From assembly GCA_002929135.1 (NCBI GenBank), contig PESC01000038.1, forward strand, positions 1 through 64,000: a stretch of 64,000 nucleotides of DNA. Direction: 5' to 3'. The translations under genes and the position numbers were made by a program. The notes beneath the pieces were generated by a model. It saw nothing but the letters and a program-made list of their open reading frames with translations. It had not been told where the DNA came from and searched no databases. Within the stretch, counting starts at the first letter, position 1; every line of letters starts with the position of its first letter. This document shows positions 1 to 8,769 of this stretch, in pieces. Origin of the DNA: Methylomonas sp. (GTDB lineage: Bacteria > Pseudomonadota > Gammaproteobacteria > Methylococcales > Methylomonadaceae).

Positions 1-2
1 AT

Positions 3-989
3 GCAAATACACCTGAGCCGGAAACCCCAGCCCGTCCCAAGCTGTTGGATCAGGTGCGCGACAAGATTCGCGTGAAGCATTACAGCATACGCACCGAGCA
101 GGCCTATACGGATTGGATACGGCGCTTCATTCTGTTTCATCACAAACAGCATCCTTCGGAGATGGGGGCGGCGGAGGTGGAGGCGTTTCTGACGCATCTG
201 GCCGTGGTAGGGAATGTGGCGGCTTCGACGCAGAATCAGGCGAAGTCGGCTTTGTTGTTTTTGTACAAGGAGGTGCTGGCCGTTGAACTACCCTGGCTGG
301 ATGGCGTGGAACAGGCGAAGGCGCCAAAACGTTTGCCGGTGGTGCTGACGCACGCAGAAGTGAAGGATTTGCTGGGCCGCCTGACGGGTACGTCGTGGTT
401 GTTGGCGAGCTTGCTGTACGGTACGGGTATGCGTCTGATGGAGGTGATGCGTTTGCGGGTGAAGGATGTGGAGTTCGCCCGTCTGGAAATCGTGGTGCGT
501 GATGGCAAGGGTTTCAAGGACAGGGTGACGATGTTGCCCGCGAGCCTGGCCGAACCCTTGAAGGCGCATCTTGAAAAAGTGAAAGCACTGCATCACGAGG
601 ATTTGCAAACGGGTTACGGCAGTGTCTACCTACCCCATGCCCTGGAGAAGAAGTATCCCAACGCCGGGCGCGAGTGGGGTTGGCAGTATGTGTTCCCGTC
701 GCACAAATTGTCGGTCGATCCACGCTCGGGCATCACGCGCCGACATCACCTCGACGAGAAGGGGGTGCAACGGGCCATCAAACAGGCGGTGCGCGATAGC
801 GGCCTGGTAAAGCCAGCGACCCCGCACACCTTGCGCCACAGCTTCGCCACCCATTTGCTACAGGGTGGCTATGACATCCGCACCGTGCAGGAACTGCTTG
901 GACACAGCGATGTGGCAACCACCATGATTTACACCCACGTTCTGAACAAGGGCGGCCAAGGCGTGACCAGCCCTCTTGATCGCTTGTAA
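3..989 (+). CDS. intI: Integron integrase (IntI-type tyrosine recombinase), 5' end cut by window edge
   Basis: This protein would recombine gene cassettes at attI and attC sites. The C-terminal catalytic domain shows the first arginine in [13 protein letters not shown], the box [14 protein letters not shown] and the nucleophile tyrosine in TTMIYTH. Between them is the extra IntI-specific segment (roughly [20 protein letters not shown]), which separates integron integrases from XerC/D. The frame is open to the left edge with no ATG, and the residues before TTG45 (..[14 protein letters not shown]) look like normal IntI N-terminal sequence, so the true start is probably outside the window. A TTG start at 45 giving 314 aa is the alternative. 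In most integrons intI is transcribed away from attI and the cassettes, so both would lie left of the window. The stop codon abuts an inverted-repeat element. Confidence 0.88.
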   Translation, partial: ANTPEPETPARPKLLDQVRDKIRVKHYSIRTEQAYTDWIRRFILFHHKQHPSEMGAAEVEAFLTHLAVVGNVAASTQNQAKSALLFLYKEVLAVELPWLDGVEQAKAPKRLPVVLTHAEVKDLLGRLTGTSWLLASLLYGTGMRLMEVMRLRVKDVEFARLEIVVRDGKGFKDRVTMLPASLAEPLKAHLEKVKALHHEDLQTGYGSVYLPHALEKKYPNAGREWGWQYVFPSHKLSVDPRSGITRRHHLDEKGVQRAIKQAVRDSGLVKPATPHTLRHSFATHLLQGGYDIRTVQELLGHSDVATTMIYTHVLNKGGQGVTSPLDRL

Positions 990-1093
990 GGATTCCGTCA
1001 TAAATAACATCCTTGTTTATCCCCTCTCGCTTCGCTCTGCGCTGAGGACAAGACCGGGAACAATGTGGACGTTATTTGTACCCCAATCCTATA
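990..1093. repeat. Small inverted-repeat element directly after intI
   Basis: The left arm (about 990-1013, core gtcataaataacatcct at 997-1013) and the right arm (about 1066-1090, ggacgttatttgtacccca) are imperfect inverted copies of each other, about 75% identical by eye. A third copy of the arm, in inverse orientation, sits at 12957-12980, where the 17-base core is identical. The ~100 bp size and terminal inverted repeats suggest a MITE-like or palindromic dispersed element. The interior contains a ctcgcttcgctctgcg string also echoed near the 12.9 kb copy. Confidence 0.6.
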
Positions 1094-1163
1094 AAGACGA
1101 ATATAAGGAATGTTTCGACAAGGCGACGATGTTTAAGGTGCTATCCAGTTTTTCAAACGCCTC

Positions 1164-1718
1164 ATGAGAGTGGTCAAACTGGGCGGTAGTCTGCTGGCGA
1201 CACCGGGTTTGCGCGACTGTATTCAGCGTATCGCCGCGTGTGATAACCCCAACGTGATCGTGCCGGGTGGCGGTGTGTTTGCCGATGCGGTCAGGTCTGA
1301 GCAGTCACGCTGGCAGCTCGATGATGTGACGGCGCATCGCATGGCTGTTCTGGCGATGCAACAAATGGCGTGGTTGCTGACCAGCGTGTTGCCATCATTG
1401 CAACCGGCGGCAACGGTGGCGGCCTGCCGTGCGCTGGCGCAGCCGGTTGCCGTCTGGTTGCCTGATGTCAAGGAACTCGATGCCGCCGGTGTCGAGGCCG
1501 ACTGGTCGGTGACATCCGATAGCCTGGCCGCCTGGCTGGCGGGCCGTTTGCAGGCCGATGAGCTGGTTCTTGTAAAGGCGGCAGCGGTCGAACACGATGC
1601 AGCGCTGGCGACACTACAGGCGCAAGGTGTGGTGGACGAGGCATTTCAGCGTTACGCAACCCTTGCAGGCTGTCGGGTTCGTGTCGTCAGTCAGGCGGGT
1701 TTCTTGGCTGAGCCATGA
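1164..1718 (+). CDS. Amino acid kinase family protein, MfnE-like (methylofuran/H4MPT-pathway type)
   Basis: This 184-aa protein has the N-terminal MRVVKLGGSLL glycine motif and the VIVPGGGVFAD loop of the amino acid kinase fold (aspartate/glutamate/uridylate kinase superfamily). It is shorter than UMP kinase or acetylglutamate kinase. Its length and the LGGSL...PGGGxFAD pattern fit the [5-(aminomethyl)furan-3-yl]methyl phosphate kinase (MfnE) group. Homologues of that group occur in bacteria that oxidise formaldehyde with tetrahydromethanopterin and methylofuran. The reaction assignment is inference from family resemblance. No clear Shine-Dalgarno sequence precedes the ATG. It is convergent with the asparagine-synthase-like gene 37 bp downstream. 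Confidence 0.6.
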   Translation: MRVVKLGGSLLATPGLRDCIQRIAACDNPNVIVPGGGVFADAVRSEQSRWQLDDVTAHRMAVLAMQQMAWLLTSVLPSLQPAATVAACRALAQPVAVWLPDVKELDAAGVEADWSVTSDSLAAWLAGRLQADELVLVKAAAVEHDAALATLQAQGVVDEAFQRYATLAGCRVRVVSQAGFLAEP

Positions 1719-1755
1719 TGCCTTGCATCAAAGACCCCAAAAAACCCTCCAACTG

Positions 1756-3552
1756 TCAGCGACTGCCGTTGTTTCTGCCAGCAAACCACAGTTCCAGCAT
1801 CATCAAAACCCAGATCAGCTCGCCGTAATAGGCGGCATGGATGCTTTGGTGCATGGCGATGGCATGATCGAGAAACGCGGGTTTGAAATAGCCGCGTTTT
1901 TTTAGATCGTGAATCGCATCGTAAGCCAGTGACTTCAATGGCTGATGGTCTTTCAGCCAGATGCCGAACGGCAGGCCGAAGCCATGTTTGGACTTGTTGA
2001 TGATGGCATCGGGCAAAAAACCACTCATCGCCTGCTTGTAGAACCAGCGCAAACGCTGGCCTTTCAGCTTGTCGGCCGACGGTATGCGGCACGACAGCTC
2101 GACTATGGCTTGATCGAGCAAGGGGTAGCAGACTTCGACCCCGGCCAGCTCGCACATGCGGTTGACCTTGACCAGATCGTTGTCGTGCAGCGTGGTTTTC
2201 CAGTCCATGTACAACATGCGGTTCAGCGTACTGGCATGGTCGGGGCGATGGTAGGTTTCCCGCAGCAATTGCAGTGGCTGATCGATGTCGATCTGGCGCA
2301 GGAAACCGTCTTCGAAAATATCAGCTGGGTCGTGGCGATGCAGAAAGTTGTATTCCTGCAAGCGATCCGGCATCGGCGCCTTGGCTTGTTCGATGTAACG
2401 CCTAGCCTTGAACGGCAGCTTGCTGTTCGCCAAACCTGACGGCAGGCTGTTCAGACCGGCTTCCAGCGCGGCACTAACAAAGCCGGGCAGGCGCGTGTAG
2501 TGATCGAACAGCAGTTGCTTGGCGTAGCGTTCGTTGCCGGCAAAAATCTCGTCGCCACCATCGCCGGCCAGCAAACGCTTGATACCGTTTTCCCTGGCGA
2601 GTTTGGCGCAGTAGTAGGCTGCCAGCGCCGAGGAGTTGCCGAACGGCTCGTCGTAATGCGCCGCGATCATCGGCACGGCATCGACGGTATCTTCCGGTGT
2701 GACGTAATACTCGTGCGAGCGTGTCGAAAACTGCTGGACGGCAACACGGGCAAAGGCGATTTCGTCGTAGCCTGCCACCGGAAACCCCATCGAAAAAGTC
2801 TTGGCCTTGCCCGGAAACACCGCTGCCAAAGTACCTGCGACACTGGAACTGTCGAGGCCGCCACTCAGGAATGCGCCGGTATTGTCCTCATTCAATACAC
2901 TGGCTTTCACGGCATCGAGCAAGCCCTGCTTCAGCTCGACACCGGCCTGTTGCAAATCGACAGCCTGTTCCTGGAAACGTGGCAGCCAGTAGCGATCCAG
3001 CGCAACCCGGCCCTGGTCGTACACCAGGCACTGCCCGCCATCCAGCTTTTTGACCCGCGCGTAAATCGTGTTCGGACTGGGGCAATGATGGTAGTAAACG
3101 TAATCGAATACGGTTTGGGCTGAAATGGCGTCGCCAACGTCAGGATGGCGGGCAACGACATCGGCACGGGAGGCAAAAACCAAGCCGCTATCAGTCTGGC
3201 TGTAATACACATGGGTCAATCCGATGGGATCGGTAGCCAGCACCACGATGCGGCGGGCAGCATCGATCAACACCAGACAAACCGGCGGCGACAGGTGTTT
3301 GACGAATTCGACGCCGTATTGGCGATACGCTTGCGCATACTGCGATAGTGATGCACTGTTTTGGCCACGCGCGACCGGGACTATCAACGTCAAATCGTCG
3401 TCGGTGTGGACGTTATCGCCCTCGGCAACCAAGGCAAATCCGTCGCCCTGGCGAATGTTGCCCGTCACCGGGTAAGCCATCATGGCACTGAGCGCCGATT
3501 GCGCCTGCGTAGTGCCCTCCCCTGTTCCTATCCAGCCTGCGTAGTGTGCCAT
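1756..3552 (-). CDS. Asparagine synthase-like protein lacking the glutaminase cysteine
   Basis: The 598-aa protein has the two-domain layout of class B asparagine synthetases: an Ntn-hydrolase-like N-terminal half (about 1-200) and an ATP pyrophosphatase C-terminal half with the PP-loop SGGLDSSSV and the motif LLAGDGGDEIFAG. The N-terminus reads MAHYAGW, so the catalytic Cys2 of glutamine-hydrolysing enzymes is missing. Either ammonia comes from elsewhere or the protein forms amide bonds on another substrate. It is the last gene of the minus-strand exopolysaccharide block, 18 bp behind the CapK-like ligase gene. XrtA loci often carry two such amidotransferase-like genes; the canonical one with Cys2 is at 10771-12660. 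The true substrate is unknown. Confidence 0.8.
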   Translation of the reverse strand: MAHYAGWIGTGEGTTQAQSALSAMMAYPVTGNIRQGDGFALVAEGDNVHTDDDLTLIVPVARGQNSASLSQYAQAYRQYGVEFVKHLSPPVCLVLIDAARRIVVLATDPIGLTHVYYSQTDSGLVFASRADVVARHPDVGDAISAQTVFDYVYYHHCPSPNTIYARVKKLDGGQCLVYDQGRVALDRYWLPRFQEQAVDLQQAGVELKQGLLDAVKASVLNEDNTGAFLSGGLDSSSVAGTLAAVFPGKAKTFSMGFPVAGYDEIAFARVAVQQFSTRSHEYYVTPEDTVDAVPMIAAHYDEPFGNSSALAAYYCAKLARENGIKRLLAGDGGDEIFAGNERYAKQLLFDHYTRLPGFVSAALEAGLNSLPSGLANSKLPFKARRYIEQAKAPMPDRLQEYNFLHRHDPADIFEDGFLRQIDIDQPLQLLRETYHRPDHASTLNRMLYMDWKTTLHDNDLVKVNRMCELAGVEVCYPLLDQAIVELSCRIPSADKLKGQRLRWFYKQAMSGFLPDAIINKSKHGFGLPFGIWLKDHQPLKSLAYDAIHDLKKRGYFKPAFLDHAIAMHQSIHAAYYGELIWVLMMLELWFAGRNNGSR

Positions 3553-3570
3553 GGCGATATATTTCCTGAT

Positions 3571-4923
3571 TCAAGGTCTGACGTGACTGATGACATAACG
3601 AAACTTGCCGGAACGTTCCTTGGCAATGAAATCGACATACTGAATGACGACATCGACACCCGCCCCCAAACGTTTTTTGAATTCATCCTGAATGCGCTGC
3701 TCGGCCGTTGTTTTTGCATACTCCGGGTTGGCCACGATCAACACCGTGACCTGTTGCAGACTGTCCTGCACGATCTTGAAGGCATCGACGCCGTTCATGT
3801 CGCGCAGCACATAAATCAATGCCAGACCGTGCAGCACCGTACCGTCCTGAGCAACGACGAAATCGGTGGTGCGGCCCTGCACCTCGTCCAGTAACGGCAA
3901 GCCCCGGCCACAGGCACAGGTTTTGTCGGACAACACACCCATATCGCCGGTGCGATAGCGTATGAAGGGGAAATCCCGGGTTGCCAGATGGGTGACGACG
4001 ATTTCGCCCAGTTCGCCCGCAGGCAATAGCTGACCGTTGGCATCGACGATTTCGACGATGATGTCATCAGCGGTGATATGCAGACCACCGCTAGGGCACT
4101 GATGGGCGATGAAACCGGCATCGCGACCGCCGTAACCATTGGCCACCGGGCAACCGAAGATGCTCTCGATTTTTTCCCGCTGATGATCGTAAAGCCGCTC
4201 GGAGGTGACGAACGCCACCTTGATGCCCAGATCGTTCATCGCCACGCCTTTTCTCTCGGCATGTTGCGCAATGTGCGCCAGGGCCGAAGGGTAGCCAAAC
4301 AGCATTTTGGGCCGGATTTTCCGCAACTGACGGATGAAAGCGTCGAGCTTTTCCGGCGACATCTCGAACGCCGGTATCAGATGGGTACGCAGCAATTTGT
4401 CACGAAAAAAACGCAGGTAATCCTGGGCGCCGAGTTCGATCGGCGAACCCCAGACCACGGCTTCGGTGTCGCCTATATCGACACCCCACCAGCGCGTCGC
4501 CCGCCATTTCGCCGCCACATCGTGGCTGACCCGGCGTCGACCGATATAAAAAATCAACGGTTCACCGCTGGAGCCGCCGGTATTGAAACGCGACAGGCCC
4601 ACGGCATCGTCGGCGCGCATATCCGGCAAATGCGCACGTATCGTGGCCTTGTCGAGCAGCGGCAGTGCCGCTAGGGCTTGCGGGCCGGTCACGCTGGCGG
4701 GATCGAAACCCCGTTCGGCAAACAGCTTGCGGTAATACGGCACATGCTGGCCGACATCGGTCAGAAAGGTTTTCAACGACTGGCTTTGCTGCGCTGCGAT
4801 TTCATCGCGGGTTTTCCACTGGGTATTTTCCATGTCACGCCGCAGCTTGACGGTGGTATGGCGCTTCAGACGCTCATGAAGGGGAAACAGCAGATTCGAG
4901 CAGATGTTGGTATAGAAGCTCAT
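3571..4923 (-). CDS. CapK/PaaK-like AMP-forming ligase
   Basis: This 450-aa protein resembles the phenylacetate-CoA ligase/CapK branch of the ANL adenylating superfamily. The phosphate-binding loop TGGSSGEP and the FIRYRTGDMG motif are visible, and a small cysteine cluster (CACGRGLP) precedes the C-terminal lid, as in many CapK-like proteins. Homologues in capsule and exopolysaccharide clusters are thought to activate an acyl group for decoration of sugars. Phenylacetate catabolism is unlikely because no paa gene is nearby. The start overlaps the upstream glycosyltransferase stop by 4 bp, so the two are translationally coupled. The acyl substrate cannot be inferred. Confidence 0.78.
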   Translation of the reverse strand: MSFYTNICSNLLFPLHERLKRHTTVKLRRDMENTQWKTRDEIAAQQSQSLKTFLTDVGQHVPYYRKLFAERGFDPASVTGPQALAALPLLDKATIRAHLPDMRADDAVGLSRFNTGGSSGEPLIFYIGRRRVSHDVAAKWRATRWWGVDIGDTEAVVWGSPIELGAQDYLRFFRDKLLRTHLIPAFEMSPEKLDAFIRQLRKIRPKMLFGYPSALAHIAQHAERKGVAMNDLGIKVAFVTSERLYDHQREKIESIFGCPVANGYGGRDAGFIAHQCPSGGLHITADDIIVEIVDANGQLLPAGELGEIVVTHLATRDFPFIRYRTGDMGVLSDKTCACGRGLPLLDEVQGRTTDFVVAQDGTVLHGLALIYVLRDMNGVDAFKIVQDSLQQVTVLIVANPEYAKTTAEQRIQDEFKKRLGAGVDVVIQYVDFIAKERSGKFRYVISHVRP

Positions 4924-6125
4924 GGATTCACCACGGTGTTGAACAGTTGGGTCAGTAGCGATACGCGCTTGTCCCAGGCATTATCGGCGGCGTAGGCCAT
5001 GATGCGCTGACGATCCCACGAGGTGGCCAGCGCCTGGCCGATGGCCGATGTCAAGGCCGACTGATCGCCAAACGGTACGATCAGGCCCAGATCAGCATGG
5101 CTGACGACTTCGCGGTTGCCGCCAACATCGGTCGTCACCACCGGCAGGCCGCAGGCCATGGCTTCCAGAAACACGTTGGCCCAGCCTTCGTTGGCCGTGG
5201 CCAGAACGAACACATCGGCGGCCGACAACGGGGTTTTCAAATCCTCCGAAGGATAAGCCCCCAAAAAACGCACATGGTTTTCCAGCCCCAGCGTGGCTAC
5301 CTGTTGTTCCAGTTGTCGGCGGATGTCGCCTTCAGGGCTGGCACCGCCAACGATCAGATACACCAGATCGGCATGGCGCTGCACCAGCGCAGGCAATGCA
5401 TCGATGACACGATGAAAACCTTTGCGCTCGACCAGGCCACCAACCGACACCAGAACGGGTGCCTGCATGGGCAGCCCCAAGCGCTGCCTGGCCAGCACTT
5501 TGTCGATGGCGGTAAATTTGTCCAGATCGACGCCGTTACCCACCACAGTAATTTTGGCGCCGTCCGCCCCCAGCCCGACCACATAATTTTTCAAGGATTG
5601 GGATACCGATACGACGCGGGCCGCACTTGCCAGCGCTTTCAGCATCAAATCGCGGCGGCGTTCGCTACGGGACAGTGGAACTTCCGTGCCTCGCAGCGTG
5701 ATGACAACCGGCACCCGCAACCACTGCCCCAGCCGGGTTGCCGCATAGCCGTCAGGATAGGCGAAGTGGGCGTCTATCAAATTGAAGCAAAACAACTTTT
5801 TGAGCTTGAAACACGTCCAGGCGCTGCACAAAGCCATCGCAAAGCCATCGCAGGAACGCCCGATACCGGGCAGCGACAAAAAGCGCGGAAAATGCACGGT
5901 AACGCCATTGTGCATTTCGAACCGGGGCGGTTGTGGCCGGTAACCGGGTCGCCACAGACGAATCAGGCCTTGCAACGGAAACCAGGGCACCGGCGAGACG
6001 ACGACGATAGGGCAATGCTCCGCTACCCGCGTCATGCGCTCCCGTATGAACAAGCCCGCCATGGGCCTGACCGAACTGGGGTACAGCGAGCTGAATACCA
6101 GCAGACGTGGCTGTTGGTTAGCCAT
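4920..6125 (-). CDS. Group 1 (GT4) glycosyltransferase
   Basis: A GT-B fold glycosyltransferase of about 401 aa. The N-terminal half begins LLVFSSLYPS with a glycine-poor acceptor domain. The C-terminal half has VSVGGLVERKGFHRVIDAL and the donor-binding ANEGWANVFLEAMACGLPVV, where the E(x7)E motif of GT4 enzymes is recognisable. The frame stays open to 6272, but the ATG at 6125 overlaps the preceding gene's stop (6118-6120) and gives a normal family N-terminus, so I chose it. It should transfer a sugar during repeat-unit assembly at the cytoplasmic face of the membrane. The sugar is unknown. Confidence 0.85.
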   Translation of the reverse strand: MANQQPRLLVFSSLYPSSVRPMAGLFIRERMTRVAEHCPIVVVSPVPWFPLQGLIRLWRPGYRPQPPRFEMHNGVTVHFPRFLSLPGIGRSCDGFAMALCSAWTCFKLKKLFCFNLIDAHFAYPDGYAATRLGQWLRVPVVITLRGTEVPLSRSERRRDLMLKALASAARVVSVSQSLKNYVVGLGADGAKITVVGNGVDLDKFTAIDKVLARQRLGLPMQAPVLVSVGGLVERKGFHRVIDALPALVQRHADLVYLIVGGASPEGDIRRQLEQQVATLGLENHVRFLGAYPSEDLKTPLSAADVFVLATANEGWANVFLEAMACGLPVVTTDVGGNREVVSHADLGLIVPFGDQSALTSAIGQALATSWDRQRIMAYAADNAWDKRVSLLTQLFNTVVNP

Positions 6126-7344
6126 GTTTCGATCCCTGTCCCGAGCCAAGCAAGCCCGAGTAAACCGCCTGATAGCGCGACACGCTGATCGGCCAGTTGC
6201 GTTCCAGTTCGACATAGCGCCTGCCCGCGTTGCGCATGGCATCCCAGTTGGCGCGATCAGCCATCGCCGCAAGCAGGGTGACAGCCAAAGCCTGGCAGTC
6301 GTCGGCCTTGAACAGGTAGCCGGTTTCGCGGTCGCGGATCAGCTCATGATGGCCACCGACATCGGAGGCAACCAGCAACCGGCCTTGCGCCATGGCCTCC
6401 AGCGGCTTGAGCGGCGTTACCAGATCGGTCAGCCGCATGGCCAGACGTGGATAAACCAGTAAATCGATCGCGTTGTAATAGGCTGGCACCTGGTCGTGCG
6501 CCACCCGCCCGGTAAGTGTCACCACAGCTTGCAGGCCCAGTGTTGCTATTTTTTGTTTGATGGCATCGGCTTGCGGCCCGCCACCCACCAGCAACAGATG
6601 GACATCGGGCCGCGTCTGCACCACCGCAGGCAGAGCATCCAGCAGCAGCAGCAAGCCTTCGTAGGCATAGAACGAGCCGATGAAGCCCAGTACGGTCTTG
6701 CCCGTCAAACCCAGCGACTGCAACAAGGCCGGATCGGCTGCCTCGCCAAAACTGAATTTGTCGACATCGACAGCATTAGGTATCACGGTGATTTTGTCGG
6801 CGGCAATACCGCGCCGGATGATGTCGCTGCGCAGGCCTTCGCAAATCGTGGTCACGGCATCGGCCCGTTTGAACACATGGGTTTCCATGGTTTGCGTCAG
6901 CCGGTAACGCACACTGCCTTCGGTCGTGGTGCCGTGATCGACGGCGGCATCTTCCCAGAACGCCCGGCATTCATACACCAGCGGCACAGCGTATTTGCGA
7001 GCCATCGCCAGCGCGGCCAGCCCGTTCAAGGCTGGGGAATGGGCATGCAGGATGTCGGGCTGGATTTGTGGAATCAGGTCATCCAGCCGTTTTTTCAGAC
7101 TTTGCACGATGGCCCATTGGTTCGCCACCGGCAGGCTGGCAAGCCAGCCCTTGGGGGTTTCGGAGCGGTAGAAGGTCAGGCCGTCGACGGTTTCGACCGG
7201 GGCGCTGGCATTGACATGCTTGGCCGAGGTGACATGAAAGGTTTGCCAGCCCAACCGGCGTTGTTGTTCGAGTATGGCGCGGGTTCTGAAGGTGTAGCCG
7301 CTGTGCAGCGGTATCGAGTGGTCGAGAATATGCAGTATTTTCAT
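6118..7344 (-). CDS. XrtA/PEP-CTERM-associated GT4 glycosyltransferase (Daro_2409-like)
   Basis: The 408-aa sequence starts MKILHILDHSIPLHSGYTFR, the typical N-terminus of the exosortase A-associated glycosyltransferase family known as Daro_2409 type. The donor-binding half contains TVLGFIGSFYAYEGLLLLLDAL and the segment RLTDLVTPLKPLEAMAQGRL, carrying the GT4 catalytic glutamate. It belongs to the same minus-strand operon as the following GT4 gene and ligase. The upstream neighbour, a small antitoxin-like gene, ends 5 bp before this start. The family link to exosortase loci is established; the sugar transferred is not. Confidence 0.86.
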   Translation of the reverse strand: MKILHILDHSIPLHSGYTFRTRAILEQQRRLGWQTFHVTSAKHVNASAPVETVDGLTFYRSETPKGWLASLPVANQWAIVQSLKKRLDDLIPQIQPDILHAHSPALNGLAALAMARKYAVPLVYECRAFWEDAAVDHGTTTEGSVRYRLTQTMETHVFKRADAVTTICEGLRSDIIRRGIAADKITVIPNAVDVDKFSFGEAADPALLQSLGLTGKTVLGFIGSFYAYEGLLLLLDALPAVVQTRPDVHLLLVGGGPQADAIKQKIATLGLQAVVTLTGRVAHDQVPAYYNAIDLLVYPRLAMRLTDLVTPLKPLEAMAQGRLLVASDVGGHHELIRDRETGYLFKADDCQALAVTLLAAMADRANWDAMRNAGRRYVELERNWPISVSRYQAVYSGLLGSGQGSKHG

Positions 7345-7349
7345 CGGTG

Positions 7350-7595
7350 TCAGTTTGAAATCGCGTTGTCTGATGATTTGCCCTCAAAGCCAGCCATTAC
7401 GTCATCCGGCAACGGATCGTAAAACGCCGGTGGAATCTCAAGCTGATGTTTGACCAAGCCAATCGGACGTAATTGCGACGAGGTAACCCGCTCACAACTC
7501 AATCCCAACCGAAAGTAATGAATCAAATCGTAAATTTCCGCCAGTTTGTCATCCGGTATCTGCTTGATTTCGGCGATGATTTGTTCTTGTAGCAT
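7350..7595 (-). CDS. Small antitoxin-like protein (DUF2281/VapB-like), no toxin partner
   Basis: An 81-aa protein starting MLQEQIIAEIKQIPDDKLAE. The pattern 'E.I..IPDDKLAEIYDLIHYF' resembles the N-terminal helix pair of DUF2281/VapB-type antitoxins, and the acidic C-terminal part (PAFYDPLPDDVMAGFEG) resembles the toxin-binding tail of that group. The start at 7595 is preceded by GAGGGG at good spacing; a longer frame from 7631 lacks this. No PIN or RelE-like gene lies next to it, since a glycosyltransferase follows after 5 bp and the nucleotidyltransferase ends 82 bp upstream. It is either an orphan antitoxin or a domesticated regulator. Confidence 0.6.
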   Translation of the reverse strand: MLQEQIIAEIKQIPDDKLAEIYDLIHYFRLGLSCERVTSSQLRPIGLVKHQLEIPPAFYDPLPDDVMAGFEGKSSDNAISN

Positions 7596-7677
7596 GACGG
7601 CGCCCCTCGATAGGCTCGTATAAAGACCCAAAACGCTTAACCCGATTTTCTGTTCCTTCGCGTCCCAAACCCCAGCA

Positions 7678-8769
7678 TCAATGCGCTTCAGAGTTCGATA
7701 GCCTCAGCCAGGCTTTGCGCAGCAAATGCGGAATCAGCAACTGTGGCGGCATTTTCAGCCAGTGCGAGCGCAGATACAGCAACCAACGTGCGACAGCAAC
7801 GCCCAGCCCATCGCAGAGTGGGTGGCTTGGCCTGAGCGCGGCCAGCAAAATGGCCGTCATCAATTTCAGGCGTAGCCGACCAAGCTTGGCAGTGGATTGC
7901 AACTCGTGCAGGACAGAATCGGACAGCGGGGTATGGAGCAATGCCTTGCACGCCCACAAAGCATAGAACAAGGGCAGCGCAAGCCCAAGCTGAGCGGCCC
8001 GTGCCAGCAGTTTGCGCTGAAAATCGGCGTCGTCATCGCAGGCTTGCCGTAGCAGCAAGTCGATGTCGGTCAAATCCCGCAGGCCGTTGTCGAATTCGCC
8101 CCCCAACATCAGGTGAGTAGCACTGTGCAACAGCCTGTCTTCAGGCGACAGCATCCAGTACGCTGTGCCGTCGATGTTGACTGCGGCATCCAGCAATAAT
8201 TGGGCGTTGGGGCACAGGGAACAGGTTTCAGGCACGATGTTGTGGTGCACATCCAGCGTCGTGCCACGTTTGATGTGGCGCATGGGCGGCAATTCATGCA
8301 TCCAGTGTTCGTAATAATGCTGATCGTAACGATCCAGCGGCAACTGATACCAGCCATGCCATTTCAGGGCTTCCTTGAATTCACCCAATTTGCTCTTGGG
8401 TAGCAGAATGTCGATGTCGTTGAATACCCTGCCCAAACCTGCATGCAAATCCGCCGCACAGTACGCGCTGCCTTTCAGCACGATCAGCGGCAGGCCCAAA
8501 AACGAACACACCTTTTCAAGTTCGTAAAGCTCCCATTGCACGATACGTTGCTGCGCCAGCCAGTAGCTGTGCGCGGATTGCAAAGTCCAGGCCACAGATT
8601 CCGGCGGACGGAAGCTGCCGAAGCGTTGGGCATACAAGGCCAGTCTGGCGACCAGCCCGCTGGAACGGGCCAAGCGCACGACCTGTTCCCAGCGTTGGTC
8701 GGACAAACAATCGCCGCTTTCCGACAAGCGCAATTTTGCCAGCAAATCCGTGAATGCCAGTTTGGTCAT
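7678..8769 (-). CDS. Nucleotidyltransferase family protein (NTP_transf_5-like)
   Basis: The 363-aa protein carries the nucleotidyltransferase signature LKGSAYCAADLHAGLGRVFNDIDIL, where the metal-binding DIDIL carboxylates follow a G-R loop. This matches the large 'nucleotidyltransferase family protein' group (Pfam NTP_transf_5), which accompanies HprK-related kinases and PqqD-like proteins in polysaccharide and peptide-modification loci. The ATG at 8769 overlaps the upstream kinase stop as ATGA, which settles the start against a longer frame to 8853. It may nucleotidylate a protein or a small molecule; the substrate is unknown. Confidence 0.75.
   Translation of the reverse strand: MTKLAFTDLLAKLRLSESGDCLSDQRWEQVVRLARSSGLVARLALYAQRFGSFRPPESVAWTLQSAHSYWLAQQRIVQWELYELEKVCSFLGLPLIVLKGSAYCAADLHAGLGRVFNDIDILLPKSKLGEFKEALKWHGWYQLPLDRYDQHYYEHWMHELPPMRHIKRGTTLDVHHNIVPETCSLCPNAQLLLDAAVNIDGTAYWMLSPEDRLLHSATHLMLGGEFDNGLRDLTDIDLLLRQACDDDADFQRKLLARAAQLGLALPLFYALWACKALLHTPLSDSVLHELQSTAKLGRLRLKLMTAILLAALRPSHPLCDGLGVAVARWLLYLRSHWLKMPPQLLIPHLLRKAWLRLSNSEAH

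Noticed and set aside
976..1167. Open frame of 63 codons after intI
   Set aside because: It runs through the inverted-repeat element, has no family resemblance and ends at the start of the MfnE-like gene.
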